DNA of 64,000 bases from Monosporascus cannonballus (lineage: Eukaryota > Ascomycota > Sordariomycetes > Xylariales), in the NCBI GenBank assembly GCA_004154925.1, contig QJNS01000184.1, positions 1 through 64,000 of the forward strand. Reading direction: 5' to 3'. Position 1 is the stretch's first letter. Each line of letters begins with the position of its first letter. The translations under genes were made by a program, and so were the position numbers. Under the pieces are notes generated by a model. The model saw only the letters and a list, made by a program, of their open reading frames with translations, was not told where the DNA came from and ran no database searches. Shown here piece after piece: positions 36,236 through 48,800 of the stretch.

Positions 36236-37602
36236 ATGGCGTCTCCGAGTCGTGGACCAAGCCAGAACCCGAAAACCAACAACAGAGCCATAGATTCTAC
36301 CGCCATGCGCCCGGGCACAACACCTCAGCATCGCCATAGGAACAATGACGGTCAGTTGCTTCCCCGAGTCTGTCATATAGTCGAGGGAAAACACATAGCT
36401 CACAAGTCTCAGAAACATGGGTTGAAGTCTCGTCTCACCCATCGTCCTCGTCCGTGTCTTCCATCGGCGACGAGATAGTCACTACCGGCCTCCGGGTGGG
36501 CAACCCTTACCCCCCTCGACGAGGTCGCTTGCATCCGCAATCCTATGCCAATCGCGCGGCCCAGAAACAGCATACGAGCTCCGCCTCAGCCCTGGCCGGA
36601 CGCGCCGGTACTAGCAGCCAAGAAGAATACGAGGAGAGCGACAGCGAGGACGACCAAATACTTACAAGCTCAACCGAGAACATCATTGCTTCTCAAGTCG
36701 CTGGCGGCACGCCTTTACGACGAGTCCACGGTTCCCGCCGTCATCGCGAGTCTGACTTTAGTGATGAGGACGACGACGACGACGACGACGACGACGATGA
36801 AAATGCGACAGCTCTGGGCAGACGTCCTCCGGAACCCTTCCGGCCGCAGCCAAACGCCTTCTCTCATCCGCCGTCCCACCTTGCCCACCGCCACTCGACA
36901 AGCTCAGCTATTCCTACCCACCACCACCGCCCCTCCCTTACTCAGCGCTCTAGCACGCGCGTCGACCGCCGCACGCCAAACCCTATGTCCCCTAGCTACC
37001 AGGCCGATAACGACGCCGCCCTGAGGGCGAGTCTGACAACCCTCCTTAGCTGCGCTGCGGCGGCGAGGGGACGGCCGAAGAACGGGGAGGAGAAGGTCGA
37101 GCGCCCAGGTCCCGCAACTAGCAACCAACCCGTCGAGTTGCGCGTAATGCCAGAAAGCGAGCTGATGACGCCGGCTCCGGCCCCAGCACAACCACGAGAG
37201 ACGCTGCGATCTCCAGGGACGAGAGCAACCCCGCCATCCGGTCCGTCGCGCGAAGCAACGGGCGAAAAAATAAAGCGATCAGCAACGCCCACATCTGGCA
37301 CCAAACCGGCCCGCGCGACTAAGAAGAAGAAAACCGCCTCGAGTGAGGAGGCGGTCTTCAGCCCCACGCTGTTGACGTGGGTTGTCAGCGCCGGCGTCGT
37401 CGTGTTCGTCGTGGGCTTCGGCGCGGGCTACGTCATCGGGAGGGAAATCGGCCGACAAGAGTCGCTGACCAGCTTGAGCGCCGGTGGTAATGCAAGTGTC
37501 TTCGTTGACGGATCTAGTTGTGGCAGGGAGGTCGTCAGGGGCGGCGGCGGGGCGCTAAGAAAGTTCCGCTGGGGCACGGGCATAATCAGTGTGGCCACCT
37601 GA
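36236..37602 (+). CDS. Uncharacterised low-complexity protein with one C-terminal transmembrane segment
   Basis: Exons 36236-36350 and 36413-37602 encode 434 residues; the donor is GTCAGT and the acceptor TCTCAG, joining in frame as NNDETWVEVSS. The first ~90 residues contain what looks like the most ordered part (ETWVEVSSHPSSSSVSSIGDEIVTTGL, broken into blocks). Residues about 115-170 are acidic, including a run of more than ten Asp/Glu, and 170-350 are Pro/Ser/Arg-rich and probably disordered. One hydrophobic helix spans about 357-380 (LLTWVVSAGVVVFVVGFGAG), with Gly spacing that suits helix packing, followed by about 55 residues. There is no signal peptide, so a tail-proximal anchor in ER, nuclear envelope or outer mitochondrial membrane is possible. 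I do not recognise the family; it looks like one of the conserved fungal hypothetical proteins. Confidence 0.7.
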
Positions 37603-39240
37603 CGGTGATGTGATGATGTAAATAGCTGCCCCCGATATCGATTGGGGCGGCGAGAGATGTTGTGTGCTTTGTGTCTCGTGTCATGGATCGACGGCCTACG
37701 GTTTACGACACGACGCTACGGAGCACGACGATACCCATCTTGTTGGTAAGGCAGGAGGGACTCGTGGACGAGACATGGGGCGTTCGGTTAGGGGACGGCG
37801 TTTCTCCGAAGACATCCCATGCCGCTGTGCAGAATATCTACGGAAGAGGAACATCCAGCAATCACGGGTGCCCGCCTTCGTTTAAAGAGCCAGAGACTGG
37901 ATTCTTCGCGTGTTGGCCCGTCGGTCTGGTCATCAAGGCAATCTATACCGTGGAACGTGTTTAAGGGAAATGGCTTGCTGGCTACCTAACCAACCAACTA
38001 CCTACTTACGTACTGATGTAACCCGGCTGGGGCATCCCATCCCATATACCTCTTTTGGCTTTCTTCTTCCTTTTTTTTTCTCTTCACCGCACTGCATACG
38101 AATACGACAACACTGGGTAGTCCTCCCGCGGGGTGCGATGCAAGAATGTAGCCTAAGCAGGTTTGGTAGCTAGTATAGTGACATTTTAATGGCCAATCAT
38201 ATCAAGTGAAAGACGCGCCCTCCTCTCTCCTGAGTCTTAAGTCCCGTCGGTGGTGGTTGGGTTTCGGGCACTATGGAAGGGGTCGTATGCTCGGGCGAGC
38301 TACCTCACCTCGGCAGGTTTACTTGTGTATATCATCCGCGGTTAACGGACATGTACCCGTGAAGCGCGTGGTGTATGATCAAGATATCAGATTAGGGAAG
38401 CGGGGAGACGAGCGAGCACGTATATATATATATATATCCCACATCCGGGCCCGTCCAGCACGTAATAAGCCCTACGAGATATACACGCATACATGCATAA
38501 CGCAGACCTCGCGGTTCTCCGTATCTGGTCTACAGCGGCGGCGTCGATGATGTGGGAGATACATGGGTGGTTAGCAGGATATTGCGTGTTAAGCAGTCGA
38601 GCGAATAGTTTCGGGCTCTCTCTATCTCCGATGTCCGGGGGGGGGGGAGGGGGGTGGTTTGGTTTGCGAAGAAGCCCGGTCTCTCTCTCTCGCCCTTTCC
38701 GGGCTCGAGACGGGTTATTTGGGTATTTATTCTCAACGAGCACGCTCCCTACATATAGCGTCGGTATTGTCGTCGTCGTCGTCTGGGATCCGATTACCCG
38801 TCCACGCACGTACGTCGGCAGTCTGTTGACTTGAGCATTCCGGGAATACGGCCTGGTCACGATCAGGGTTAGCTGGGTAAGTCCGGACGGGTACGCCGCT
38901 CGAGATATATATATATATATATATTGCCAATGTTATCCAGACTGAGAGGCACGACTCGTGAACAACTATGAGTGAGTGATGAGCGGCCCTGATCCGGGTT
39001 CTCTCCTGACATTCTTGAAGGGTTACATGTGCATCAGCATATAGCAGGTTTCGACATATCCAGAATCCGGACGCGGGTGGTGTGTGTGTGTGTGTGTGTG
39101 TGATCCTGAATCTAATCAAGTAATTAACACAAGTCCATTTCATTCGTCACAGCCCGGCCCTATCGTGACGCTCTAACAGTAGGTACGGTAGATAGATCAA
39201 TCACAGCAACGCCTCCGTACAACGAACGGTATTAGCTCAG
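37603..39240. other. Convergent intergenic region with microsatellites
   Basis: It lies between two 3' ends. It carries TA-dinucleotide runs at about 38421-38437 and 38905-38924, a TG run at about 39079-39101, a G homopolymer at 38637-38649 and an imperfect CTCT run near 38680. Open frames on both strands depend on these simple repeats and are not believable genes. Confidence 0.6.
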
Positions 39241-42200
39241 TCAGTCGTCATCGCTATCCTCATCTTCCTCGTCGTCGAGCACCGCGCGCCTCTTCTTTCC
39301 CCTCTTATTAATACCAGCAGCGGCGGCGCTTTTATTCCTATGGACAGGGGCGCCCTCGTCGTCGCTACCTGCCGTCGCCGTCTTCGAGACTCTCTTCTTG
39401 CTGCCGCCGCCCACGAGCTGGCTCATCGACGGCATGTCGTCGCTGTCCTCCTGGGACGGGGAAGGGAACCGCGTCGGCTCGTAGTACGGCTTCGGCCTCG
39501 ACCTGTCCCGTGCGTTGACGGTCGATGATGGAGACGTTGGCGAGGTCGAGCGGCGCGGGCTCGAGGTCATGGCGGCCGCGTTGCTTGACGTGGCTACGTC
39601 GTCGCCCACGACGAAGTCGGCGAGATCCGAGCCGTCGTCCGAGTCCTCCGTCAGCTCCAGGTCGCTGGTCCTCCGGCAGTCGTCGCCCTCGTCGGCGCTC
39701 TCGTCGTACCTCGCTGCCGCCGCGTGCGGGGTTTGTTTCTTCTTTGGCGGTCTGCCGCGGCGTTTCGGAGCCGCTGTTGGCGCCTTGGGCGCCTGCTTCT
39801 TTGCGGCCGGCGCTCGCCTCCTTGCTGCTGGTGGTGGTGACGAGTCGTCTAGCTGGTCTTCGTTCACATACTCTGGGACGTCGGATGGAACGCATGTATT
39901 TCGTCGCTTGGGCATAGATGGTTTTTTCGTCGTCTTCGCAGAGGTGAAAGGTCTGGTGCTTGGAAGTTCCACCACTTCATCATCGTTGTCGTCTGGCGTT
40001 GGAGATACCTTCCGTCTTTTGCGTGGAGCCTCTGCCTTGAACTCGCCTTCTGTGTCTGATATGCTCTCCGGAAGCGGGAGCTGCTTATATCTGCTCTTGT
40101 CTGAATCCCCGTATGGCTTCTCATAACGGCCTGAGGGTGACTGCGACTTTGCCAAGGTGCGAAATAACCTGACGCAGCGCTTCGTGTATTCGCCGTGCTT
40201 TAGGTTTACTGTCTTCCGCAGTGCTCTCTGAGCAGCAGGCTGTTTCGTGAAGTCTATGTGGTCGATATATTGCATCTTGTCTTGACGATAGGTTGGAAGG
40301 TTCTTGTATATCCTGTTCAATTCGTCCACTTGTGATTGCCGGAGCATCACCTTGTTAAGCTCCGGGATTGGGGCAATCTCGGTCTGCTCTTCAATAGTGC
40401 GCTGGACTCCTTTGGGTTTCGTAGAGCTTGGTTGCTTTCCTAACATTGACGCGACGCTGGTAAAGCCCGTCTCAACACCGTCCGGCATATGGAACTTCTT
40501 TGGCGGCTTCTTCTTCCGAGGCCTGCCCTTCTTTGGCTCTGGCAGCGACTGGTTTTGTGTATTTTCGGGCGGTATCTCCACGGCTCTCAGATCGACTTCC
40601 GGCCGGATATCTCGTGGTACTATCCTCGTTGATAGGTCATGGCGGAAGTTGAAGCGGTTTCCATCGCAAATCATAACCTGCAGTTTCTCATACGCGTCCT
40701 TGGATTTCGCATAGTTCTCCTCTTCTTTTCCCCTCATGAGAAGCAACACGACTCGGCCAGCTCTTTTTCTTCCAGTTCGCCCCATTCTCTGGAGCATCCT
40801 GATGGGGGATGCAGACGCGTCGAAGCAGATGATCAGGTCGACTTGACCAATATCTAAACCCTCTTCTCCGATGGAAGTTGCGACAAGTACGTTGAACACG
40901 CCCTCCTTGAACTTCTTGATGCGCTCGATTTGCTCCGATTGTTTCATGCCGTCTGATCGCTTGGAGTCCGCTTGACCAACAAACACTGCAGCCCGGAGGA
41001 GGGGCTTGTGTGTATTGAGAACGCGCACGATTTCTTCCGCGCTGTCTCGGTATTCACTGAAGACGATAACCCTGGTGTTAGAAGGACTACCATCTCCGCG
41101 ACCCTCCCCCGCATCCATGAAATGATTTAGGACGGTGTCGGACAGGCACGTGAGTTTCGGGTGGCTGATAAAATCATCCTTCGAACACCAGCTGCCAATT
41201 TTGTTCATCATCTCCTGGAAACTCGGGGACTCGATGATTTGCTTTTTGTTTTTGGACCCCTTTACCCCCTTGCCTTCTACCTCATCTCGAAACTGGACAA
41301 GGCTGTCATAAAACGGCTTAATGCCGTGAAAGTTGAGCAATTTTATGGCGTGAGCTAATGACTGAAGGATGGCAAAGATTGCCACCACCATGAACTTGAC
41401 CCCTTGGTTGGCGTGTCGTCCTGCATTAGCAAGCCAGTCCTGTCTAGCCTTCAACAACCCATACGTCGTCAGGGACATGGGATCACGGCCGTAGTAAATG
41501 TTCTGTTGGCTCAGTTTATCCACAAGCGGCTTCAGAGCTTTCGAGAATAGATCCTTAATGACAACCATCTCCTCGGATGGATCAAGCAAAATGATATCCT
41601 CGTCTCTCTTATGGACGTACTGCCTTATGTCGATAGACTCTTCGGTGCGAATTTCAACATGTGATATTCCCAGACTGTCGATGACTTCCTGAATAGACTC
41701 GACCTTTGTACCCGGAGTTGCGGTGAGGGCAAGCACACGGAAGCTATTCGAGAAGCGCCTCATGAAATTGACGACTTTTACGTAAGCATAGTTTCCGGTA
41801 GCTCTATGAGCCTCGTCGACGACGAGCAGAGCGATTGACTTGGGATCGGCTATTCCGTGTGACAAGTCGTTCTCTAATGTTTGCGGAGTCATGAAGAACA
41901 CTCTCTTGGACTCCCACTCGTCTGCCCTGAGCGCTGGGGTGATCTCGCCTGTTAGGAGCGTTGTCTCGGACCGCGGAATCCCAGCGATGTTGAAGCAAGC
42001 GTCGATCTGTTGCGCAACAAGAGGTTTCGTAGGCGCCATGAAGACAATCTTAGCAGTCTTCGTCCAGCGGTAAAAGTTTAACATTATGGTGGCCGCAATG
42101 AACGTCTTGCCCAAGCCTGTTGGAAGGGCGACAAGAACATTGTTGAACAACCCATTTTTGACGATGCTAAACTGATAGTCTCGCGTTGGACCTAGGTTAG

Positions 42201-42873
42201 TAGGGTAAACCCACGTCTTCATGGCATCTACATCGAGTTCATGATGACTTGGGGCCTCAGGGGGAAGATCGGCACGGAAGGCCCGGTTCCTGGCAGGTTG
42301 AGATGGTGGAGGGTCCTCATTCACCCGCGTAGCGAGGCCAAACAGGGTAGTTTGACGATAAGTTGTGCTTTGGCCGTTGACTCGGGATACAGGTTGAGAG
42401 GCTCGCACGTGACTTGTTTTTGCCGAACCCTGCCTATTAACTGAGGCTTGCCTTGGAGGACTGGAAAATGCATCCGAAGGCAAGTTATCAAGGTCTATAT
42501 AGGGAGACCTGTTCGGGATGGTTGGAACAGTTGAAGTCGTACGGGGCTATTTCACGATATTAGCATCTGGTAGGCCGTAAAATTAATATATAGCGATCGA
42601 AGAGAAAGGGACTTTGACAATCTCTTCACAGATGTCTCGACGTGGGAGTACCGTGAACACAAAGACTAGAATGGGGGGCTTTCATACCGCTGGGGTAGCC
42701 TTTTGCAAGTTGAAGCTGTTCCCATATAGTGCCGGTTTCTTGACGTGGGTCTGGAACAGTCTACTAGTATTGCTGTGCTTCGTTGTTCCTAATGTACGAC
42801 TCGGGGCCTGACTGGCTGCCACAATCAAGTCTTCGTCGGCAATATCATCATCGTAATCGTCAGAATCCATCAT
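39241..42873 (-). CDS. mph1: ATP-dependent DNA helicase Mph1 (FANCM family)
   Basis: Exons 42873-42688 and 42546-39241 encode 1163 residues. The first exon starts [17 protein letters not shown], the acidic N-terminus usual for Mph1, and the 141-bp intron has GTATGA and AATAG ends. Helicase motifs are complete: Q-motif region RDYQ, Walker A PTGLGKT (about 204-210), DEAH box VVDEAH (about 304-309), [20 protein letters not shown], and [15 protein letters not shown]. Downstream are basic patches and a disordered C-terminus (from about 800) with AT-hook-like [11 protein letters not shown]. Mph1 is a 3'-5' superfamily 2 helicase that unwinds D-loops and restrains crossovers in homologous recombination and works in error-free bypass. 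The length is in the usual fungal range. A six-codon upstream frame overlaps the start. Confidence 0.93.
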
Positions 42874-42890
42874 GCCGACTCGTATGACAT
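42870..42890 (-). promoter_or_regulatory. Six-codon upstream open reading frame overlapping the mph1 start
   Basis: ATG at 42890-42888 opens a frame of six codons whose TGA (42872-42870) overlaps the mph1 ATG as ATGA. If the leader begins upstream, ribosomes ending here could restart on mph1. The transcription start is unknown, so the effect is inference. Confidence 0.35.
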
Positions 42891-43622
42891 CTCGGGACTA
42901 GGTTGAAATATTGCCTTCGACGATGATGTATTGGAGTGAGGAACGCGCATTGACGCGACGGGCATGCGAACTGGTAATCGATAAGATACGCTTGCGGCAC
43001 GAAGTCATGTGGTGGTTACCGGTAGCCTGCAGGTAGATTTTACAGTGACTTACATGCTTGTTGGATCCTAGACATGTGACAACCGGCTGTTAGGCTTATC
43101 TGCATGTCTATGTCCTTATCTGTACCAGGTGTCGCGGCTATTCCAGGCTGCTGCAGCTTGGACCACGCCAGGTGACTTTAAAGAACAAGACCTCGGAAAC
43201 ACTGTCCACATAAGTTTTTCCTCATGTAGGTAGGACGTCACAGGGCTGTTGGTCTTCTTCTCATTGTTCTTCCTTCCTTCCTTCCTACACACACAACCCA
43301 TTCAACTTTCCTTTCCACATTCGCTATTGTTCCTTCATTGGGATCCGATCGAGACCCTTCCCTCGGTCAATTCAACAACGACAACCTTTTCCTCAATCAC
43401 ATACTGAGGCCAGCTTTATTCAGACGGCGAACTGCGAAACAACCACCATCCTACATCCTGTACCCTATAGATTCTGGTGATCCGGTGATCGCGATTCCAC
43501 CGGGAGGGAGTGCAGTCTCCGTCTACGGTGCTTCTGCCGCCACAGTCACTGCGGGCCTCCCGGCGGGTCTCGGATTGAATATCACATCATCCTCACTACG
43601 AAAGGACCGTCTACCCGTAGAC
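42874..43622. promoter_or_regulatory. Divergent promoter region of mph1 and mex67
   Basis: The 749 bp lie between divergent start codons. A CTTCCTTCCTTCC pyrimidine run at 43269-43285 and ACACACA at 43288 precede the mex67 side, which is probably a long 5' leader. The frame is open upstream of the mex67 ATG but starts only with non-ATG codons. Confidence 0.5.
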
Positions 43623-45854
43623 ATGGCTCCTACCGGCCCGCGGAATCAAGCCACTTCGTCGCGTAAAGCGCCCGGCATCGGGAAGACACAGGGTGGCGGC
43701 GTCGCCAAGCGTCGTGCCGGAGGTCCCGTCAAAGTTGACCGCGATGGCGACCTCGATATGGATGGCCCGGCTGGCGCCCAAAGAAACAAACCTGCCAGCC
43801 ACCCCGCTGCGAACGGATCGGCGCGAGCCAAAAAGCCAGCTACGGCAAGCGCTCGTGCGCCAAAACCGACTACAAAGGCTCAGCAAATCATAAACAAGGT
43901 CATCACATCCGGCGATGGCAACATCTCGTCTCGTATCTCGAATGGGATGGCAGCTTCTTCGCGGCCGAATCGAGGTGCTCGTCAGATCAATGCGCCGAAT
44001 TCCATGACCCTGAAGGTTGAAGGACTCAAATCCAGCAGAGCGGTCAACAATGAGGGTGGTGGGCTCAAAGAACTATTGACTTTCCTGGAGCGGAAAGCCC
44101 AAACCGTCGGGAAAATCACACGGCCAGTCAGGATCAAGAAGGTATGTGCCATATCCGATCCTAGGGTCTGGGATGTAACGACGCGACGCAAACCCTCCGC
44201 ACTCGTTTATATATGCCATTAAGCTCGCAGAAACGAGGAGACAGACAATCTCAACCAAGCCGCGTACCCGTCCCGGGTTCCTAGATCCTTATCAAGGTTT
44301 AATGACCTTGCTAACATCTAGTAGTCACATGTCAATGGTGACTTCGTCTACATCACAGCAAGCAGGGAAGATGCCGAAGAGATTCTTAAGTTGAACAACT
44401 TCTCTTGGGCAGGGACGACTTTGAGCATATCCGAGACGTCTGAAAGCGCTCCCGCTACCGGCCAGGGAGCGATGTCCTCGGATGCCTTGGAGATAAAAGA
44501 GCAGCTGCGTAATATACTCAGCCTACGATACGACGTCGGGACCAAGTTCCTGGACCTTTCAACCCTTGGCGAAGACCCCGGTCTCCAATCGATGGGTTTT
44601 TTCAGCAGCGAAACTGGACCCGACAAGATGGTGAAGATGTTCCGAGCCTTGATGGCCATTTGCGATGGGATATTCAAGACCCCGAAGGACCGACGTGAAC
44701 AAGTTGTCAGTGTCAGCCTAGCTGGTAACAATATCGACGGCGTCCTCCAAATCATGGCCTTGTCCGATACTTTTCCCGAGCTGGTCAACCTGGATCTTAG
44801 TCGAAACCAGTTCAAAGACCTGAAAGGACTCCAAAAATGGAGACACCGACTACGCAATATACAAACTGTCCTCCTCAACGAGAACCCCATCGAGATCGCC
44901 GACCCCAATTACAAGGTGGAGTTGACGAGTTGGTTCCCAAAGCTCCAGAACCTCAGCGGTACCCAGGTCAGGACTCCCGAGCAAGTCGCCGCGGAGGAGG
45001 CGGCGTCGAGACCTACGCCGATCCCACAGAATGGGCCTGATTTCCGCGATATTGGTGGAATCGGCGAAGGATTCATCAAGGAGTTCATGCAGATGTACGA
45101 CATCGATCGGCACGCTTTAGCAGCCAAGTATTACGACGATCAGAGCACATTCTCTGTCTCAGTGAACACCCGTGCACCTCATCCCCCGGACGTTCAGCCA
45201 CCGACGTGGTCTGCTTACATCAAGTTCTCGCGTAACCACACCATGATCACCCACCAAAGATATCAGCGCTTGTTCACTGGGACAAATCTTATCCAGGGCA
45301 TATGGCAGAAGCTACCTCCGACGAGCCATCCCGATTTGGTCACACAGATCGACAAGTATATGATCGACTGCCATCCCATTAGCGGACTGGCGGACCCAAC
45401 CGGGCGGGAACCGAACGGCGCGTCAGGGATGGTCATAACGATCCATGGAGAATTTGACGACCAGGACCCCGACACCATGAAGACAGCAAAGCGAAGCTTC
45501 TCTCGCACCCTCATTCTCGGTCCTGGGGTACCCGACAGGAACCCCATCCGAGTCATCAGCGATATGCTCACACTCAAAGCATACAATCCTTTGCAGCCAG
45601 TACAATCATCGCAACCATCAGACCAGGAGATCCAGAAACAGCAAATGGTGTTGGAGCTATCTAAGCAAACCGGCATGACACACGAATATTCGAAGTTATG
45701 CCTAGAGGGGGTCCACTGGAACTTTGAGCAAGCTCTGGTCGCTTTCAACGAGAAAAAGGCAGGTACTGTTATGCTGTTTGTGCCGAACGACAACTAACGA
45801 CAGGTTTAATAGGCTCAATTACCACCAGATGCCTTTGCAATGCCATTTGCCTAG
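43623..45854 (+). CDS. mex67: mRNA export receptor Mex67 (NXF1/TAP family)
   Basis: Exons 43623-44141, 44325-45758 and 45813-45854 encode 664 residues. The N-terminal basic region (RRAGGPVK, PKPTTKAQQI) precedes an RRM-like domain (about 120-205), leucine-rich repeats (about 245-375, for example LVNLDLSRNQFKDLKGL), an NTF2-like domain (about 395-570, FIKEFMQMYDIDRHALAAKYYDD then FSRTLILGP) and a C-terminal UBA-type domain (about 595-650) that binds FG nucleoporins. Mex67 pairs with Mtr2 to carry mRNPs through nuclear pores. The last intron appears to be GC-AG: AAG/GCAGGT at 45758/45759 and AATAG before 45813, with a CTAAC branch site at 45793; the join restores the conserved end KKAQLPPDAF. 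Reading through instead ends with about 11 unrelated residues. Confidence 0.9.
45759..45812 (+). other. GC-AG intron of mex67
   Basis: The 54-nt intron starts GCAGGTACTG and ends TTTAATAG, with GACAACTAACGA as branch region. No GT donor at this place gives an in-frame join to the conserved last exon. The intron contains an in-frame stop. Confidence 0.7.
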
Positions 45855-48800
45855 GAAATCAGCTATCACGACCGCGGACGGTGGACCGGGGGGGGGGGGG
45901 GGAAACTGCATTGGCGAGGCGTTCAAGGTCTAGGGCATGCATTGTATTTTCGGAAAGGATACCACATGGATGGAGGGCGGTCCTCTGCTTAATTGCATCT
46001 ATATAAGGAATGCACGTGGGGATATGCCAGCACCAAACGGTGTTTCCCAGAAGAATTGCATTCATTGAAAGCCGGGCGTAGAAGACGAGCGAATATGCTT
46101 CGAATGAAAAGCATTCGACTCGGGTTAGTCAGCGCAAAAGAGAACATAGCGACGCCATCAAACGGGTTGATTTCCACAATGGGAAAGGCTGCCTTCGTAT
46201 GTGTGACCAGATGACATTGAATATTCCATCTTGTAAACCAGACATAGAGCTTACTGCTATGTATTTGCAGCCGCGCGCTTTCTGGACTGGCTGGGAATGA
46301 GAGGCCGACCGAGACGAGTGGTCCGCGTGAAATTGACCATCAGTTGCGCCCAAAGCACGGCGAGGTCACCTGAGCTGCAGGGCGCTTAGAGGCTGCGACT
46401 CCTCTAACGGTGTACTAACGACGTACGGTGTGGTATCCTCGGGACATCGCCATTCGCCAATTCGAAATTCTTCATGACCAATTGACCGCTGCGCGGGTGC
46501 GCCAGGCGGGAAGGATCCCCGATCTTGCATAGCCGTTCCCGATAGCTTTAAGGGATACGCGGGCTGTGTGAGAGATGATAGAATTGTTGTGCTCTCTCTT
46601 CTGGTATGGATGTGAATAAATGTCTATCATTCGGCAATTCTCGCTTCGAGACAATTCTGCCCCGTGGAATCAAGATGACAGCGGATTTTAAACCAAGATG
46701 CATATGTGCCATAAATCGGAATGCTCGTGTGCGACTTGAATTGGAAAATCGTTTCATTATGAAGGTTGTTCGTGGCACAGTACGTAGGTAGTACTCAGGC
46801 CCCAAACAGAAGAGACCATTCACATATATAACACCTAGATGCCAATCTGCCTCGTCGCGTCGGGCAGACCTCGATCTTGATATTAAATACCCTTGTCTAT
46901 CGGTTTGGTGCGCAAACCCGTGACGCACTCTCTCCAGAGTACCGAATCTTCGATCGCGAATGATATAGGACAATCGCAATTTCACGCGGATACAAACGCA
47001 ATCATTCTACCTCAACAATCTCGAATGACACCCGTTCTCAAATTCTTTTCACGTCTATCCCGCTCTTTCTCTCATGGAAATCTAGGTAGAGTTGAAACAT
47101 ATGATCTCATATGATGTTCGGCTCGAAGCCACCACCACCAAAACCGGCGATTGATCGACATAAGTTCGCTCGATTTTACAGTTAGAATCTTTGTTTTATG
47201 GTTAGTACGTTTTCTTATTCAGCGGGCCCGAGTACTCTGCCACTACATGCCACTTCAACCCTCTATCATATGGCATAGCGCACGCTGTTCGAATCAAGAA
47301 ATTTCGTAGCGACTTCCTACATAATCCAGTCGGTCTTCAGAGTTCTTATATCGGCTTTTCCGCCGTACCAATATGATAGTTGTGGCATGAGAGAGACACC
47401 CGTAAATGGAAGTCTCCCGGGGCGTAATTTCAGTGGACCGTACCTACCAACAAAAAAACAAGGGTTCTACTGCACATGCATGCATTTGTGGAGTAAGTAC
47501 AGTAAGTACATAAGCCAGGGACGGAACCTACCCAGGACTGGGGTTGCATCGAGGTGGCAGGAAGCACTAGTTCAGGGGCAGGACATGCGATGTTCTGCTT
47601 AAAGGCGTTTCACGAGAGGCACTGTCACCCAATCGCTGACTGGCGGCCAAATTGTGGTTCCCACTGGAAAACTTGCTGAAGTCCCCACCGAAAACGCAGT
47701 GACCGGCCTGCGCCGACGTTGGTAGGGCCGGCTTACGCTTTATCGATCTAACCATCCTTGTGTGGACTTTTGATGGCCGTTTATTAACTTATCCTTCGTA
47801 TCGAGGAATATACGAGGTACGCCACTTCATGTAGGCTCCTCTTCAGTAAAACCAACACTGTAAGCGATATGAAGAAAGAATGACACCAAGTTGTAGACAG
47901 ACAAATCGTCATAGGTATTATACTGTCCCCTCATTCCAGAAATGTTCGGGCCAGTTGTTTCCATTTCGCCCAAATTCAATCCTACCACACCTAGGCCCAT
48001 TCTGGCAACCCTACCAGCAATTCTCATCTCCCCAATACTGACTAAGCGCACTGACGGACCAGGGCTGGTACCGCAACACCACTGCGAATATCAAAGACCA
48101 TATACCCAAATGGGCCCCTCTCGCTGGCCCCTAACAAAGTGACAGGCGGTAATTGGCTATACAACAGCCATTAGTTAAAAAGTGGGCGTACCGCCGGTGG
48201 ATACTTGGCGCGGCTGATTTTCCGGAGCGAGAACGATAAGCGGAGATCTGTCAAAAGAGGCTTAGGTGTCGTAGGGTTGAGAATTTGGCGAGATGGAAAT
48301 AACTGGTCCGGAAATGTTGTCTTCATATGAGCCCCCCTGGCTATCTGGGTTAATTGGCACGTTAGAGGAGAAAATCTATGAGTTGATTGGATGTTAACTT
48401 GAAATATGCATCATTTGAAGATTCCTGTTCGTCCCTCCCTTGCCCCCTTTTCTGCTCGCGCGTGCTTGCCGAGCCACTAAAATGAAGTGGATATCCGGAC
48501 ACACTCACTTTGGTTTGTTCCATGGCATACTAATATACGTTGTTTTAAATAGAAGATCTACCTCGGGAACTAGCAGATATGGGGCATTTCTGTTGTACTC
48601 AGCTAGTCGAAGATACATGCAAAGCGCCGAACGCTTTGATCGCGCCGCAATAATCCAATTCGTCAAAAGATCATGCACGGACAAGGGAGGCCCCCGTCAC
48701 CTTCCCTCGTCCCTCCTGTCCGGCCTGTGCTGGTATGGGTGCTCGTACTCGAGCTTCTCGTGGGATTCGTTCTTTGCTCTCTGCTTCGCTTCCGTACCTC

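Noticed and set aside
38387..39143. Overlapping frames on both strands rich in Tyr-Ile or Thr-His repeats
   Set aside because: They are translations of TA and TG microsatellites.
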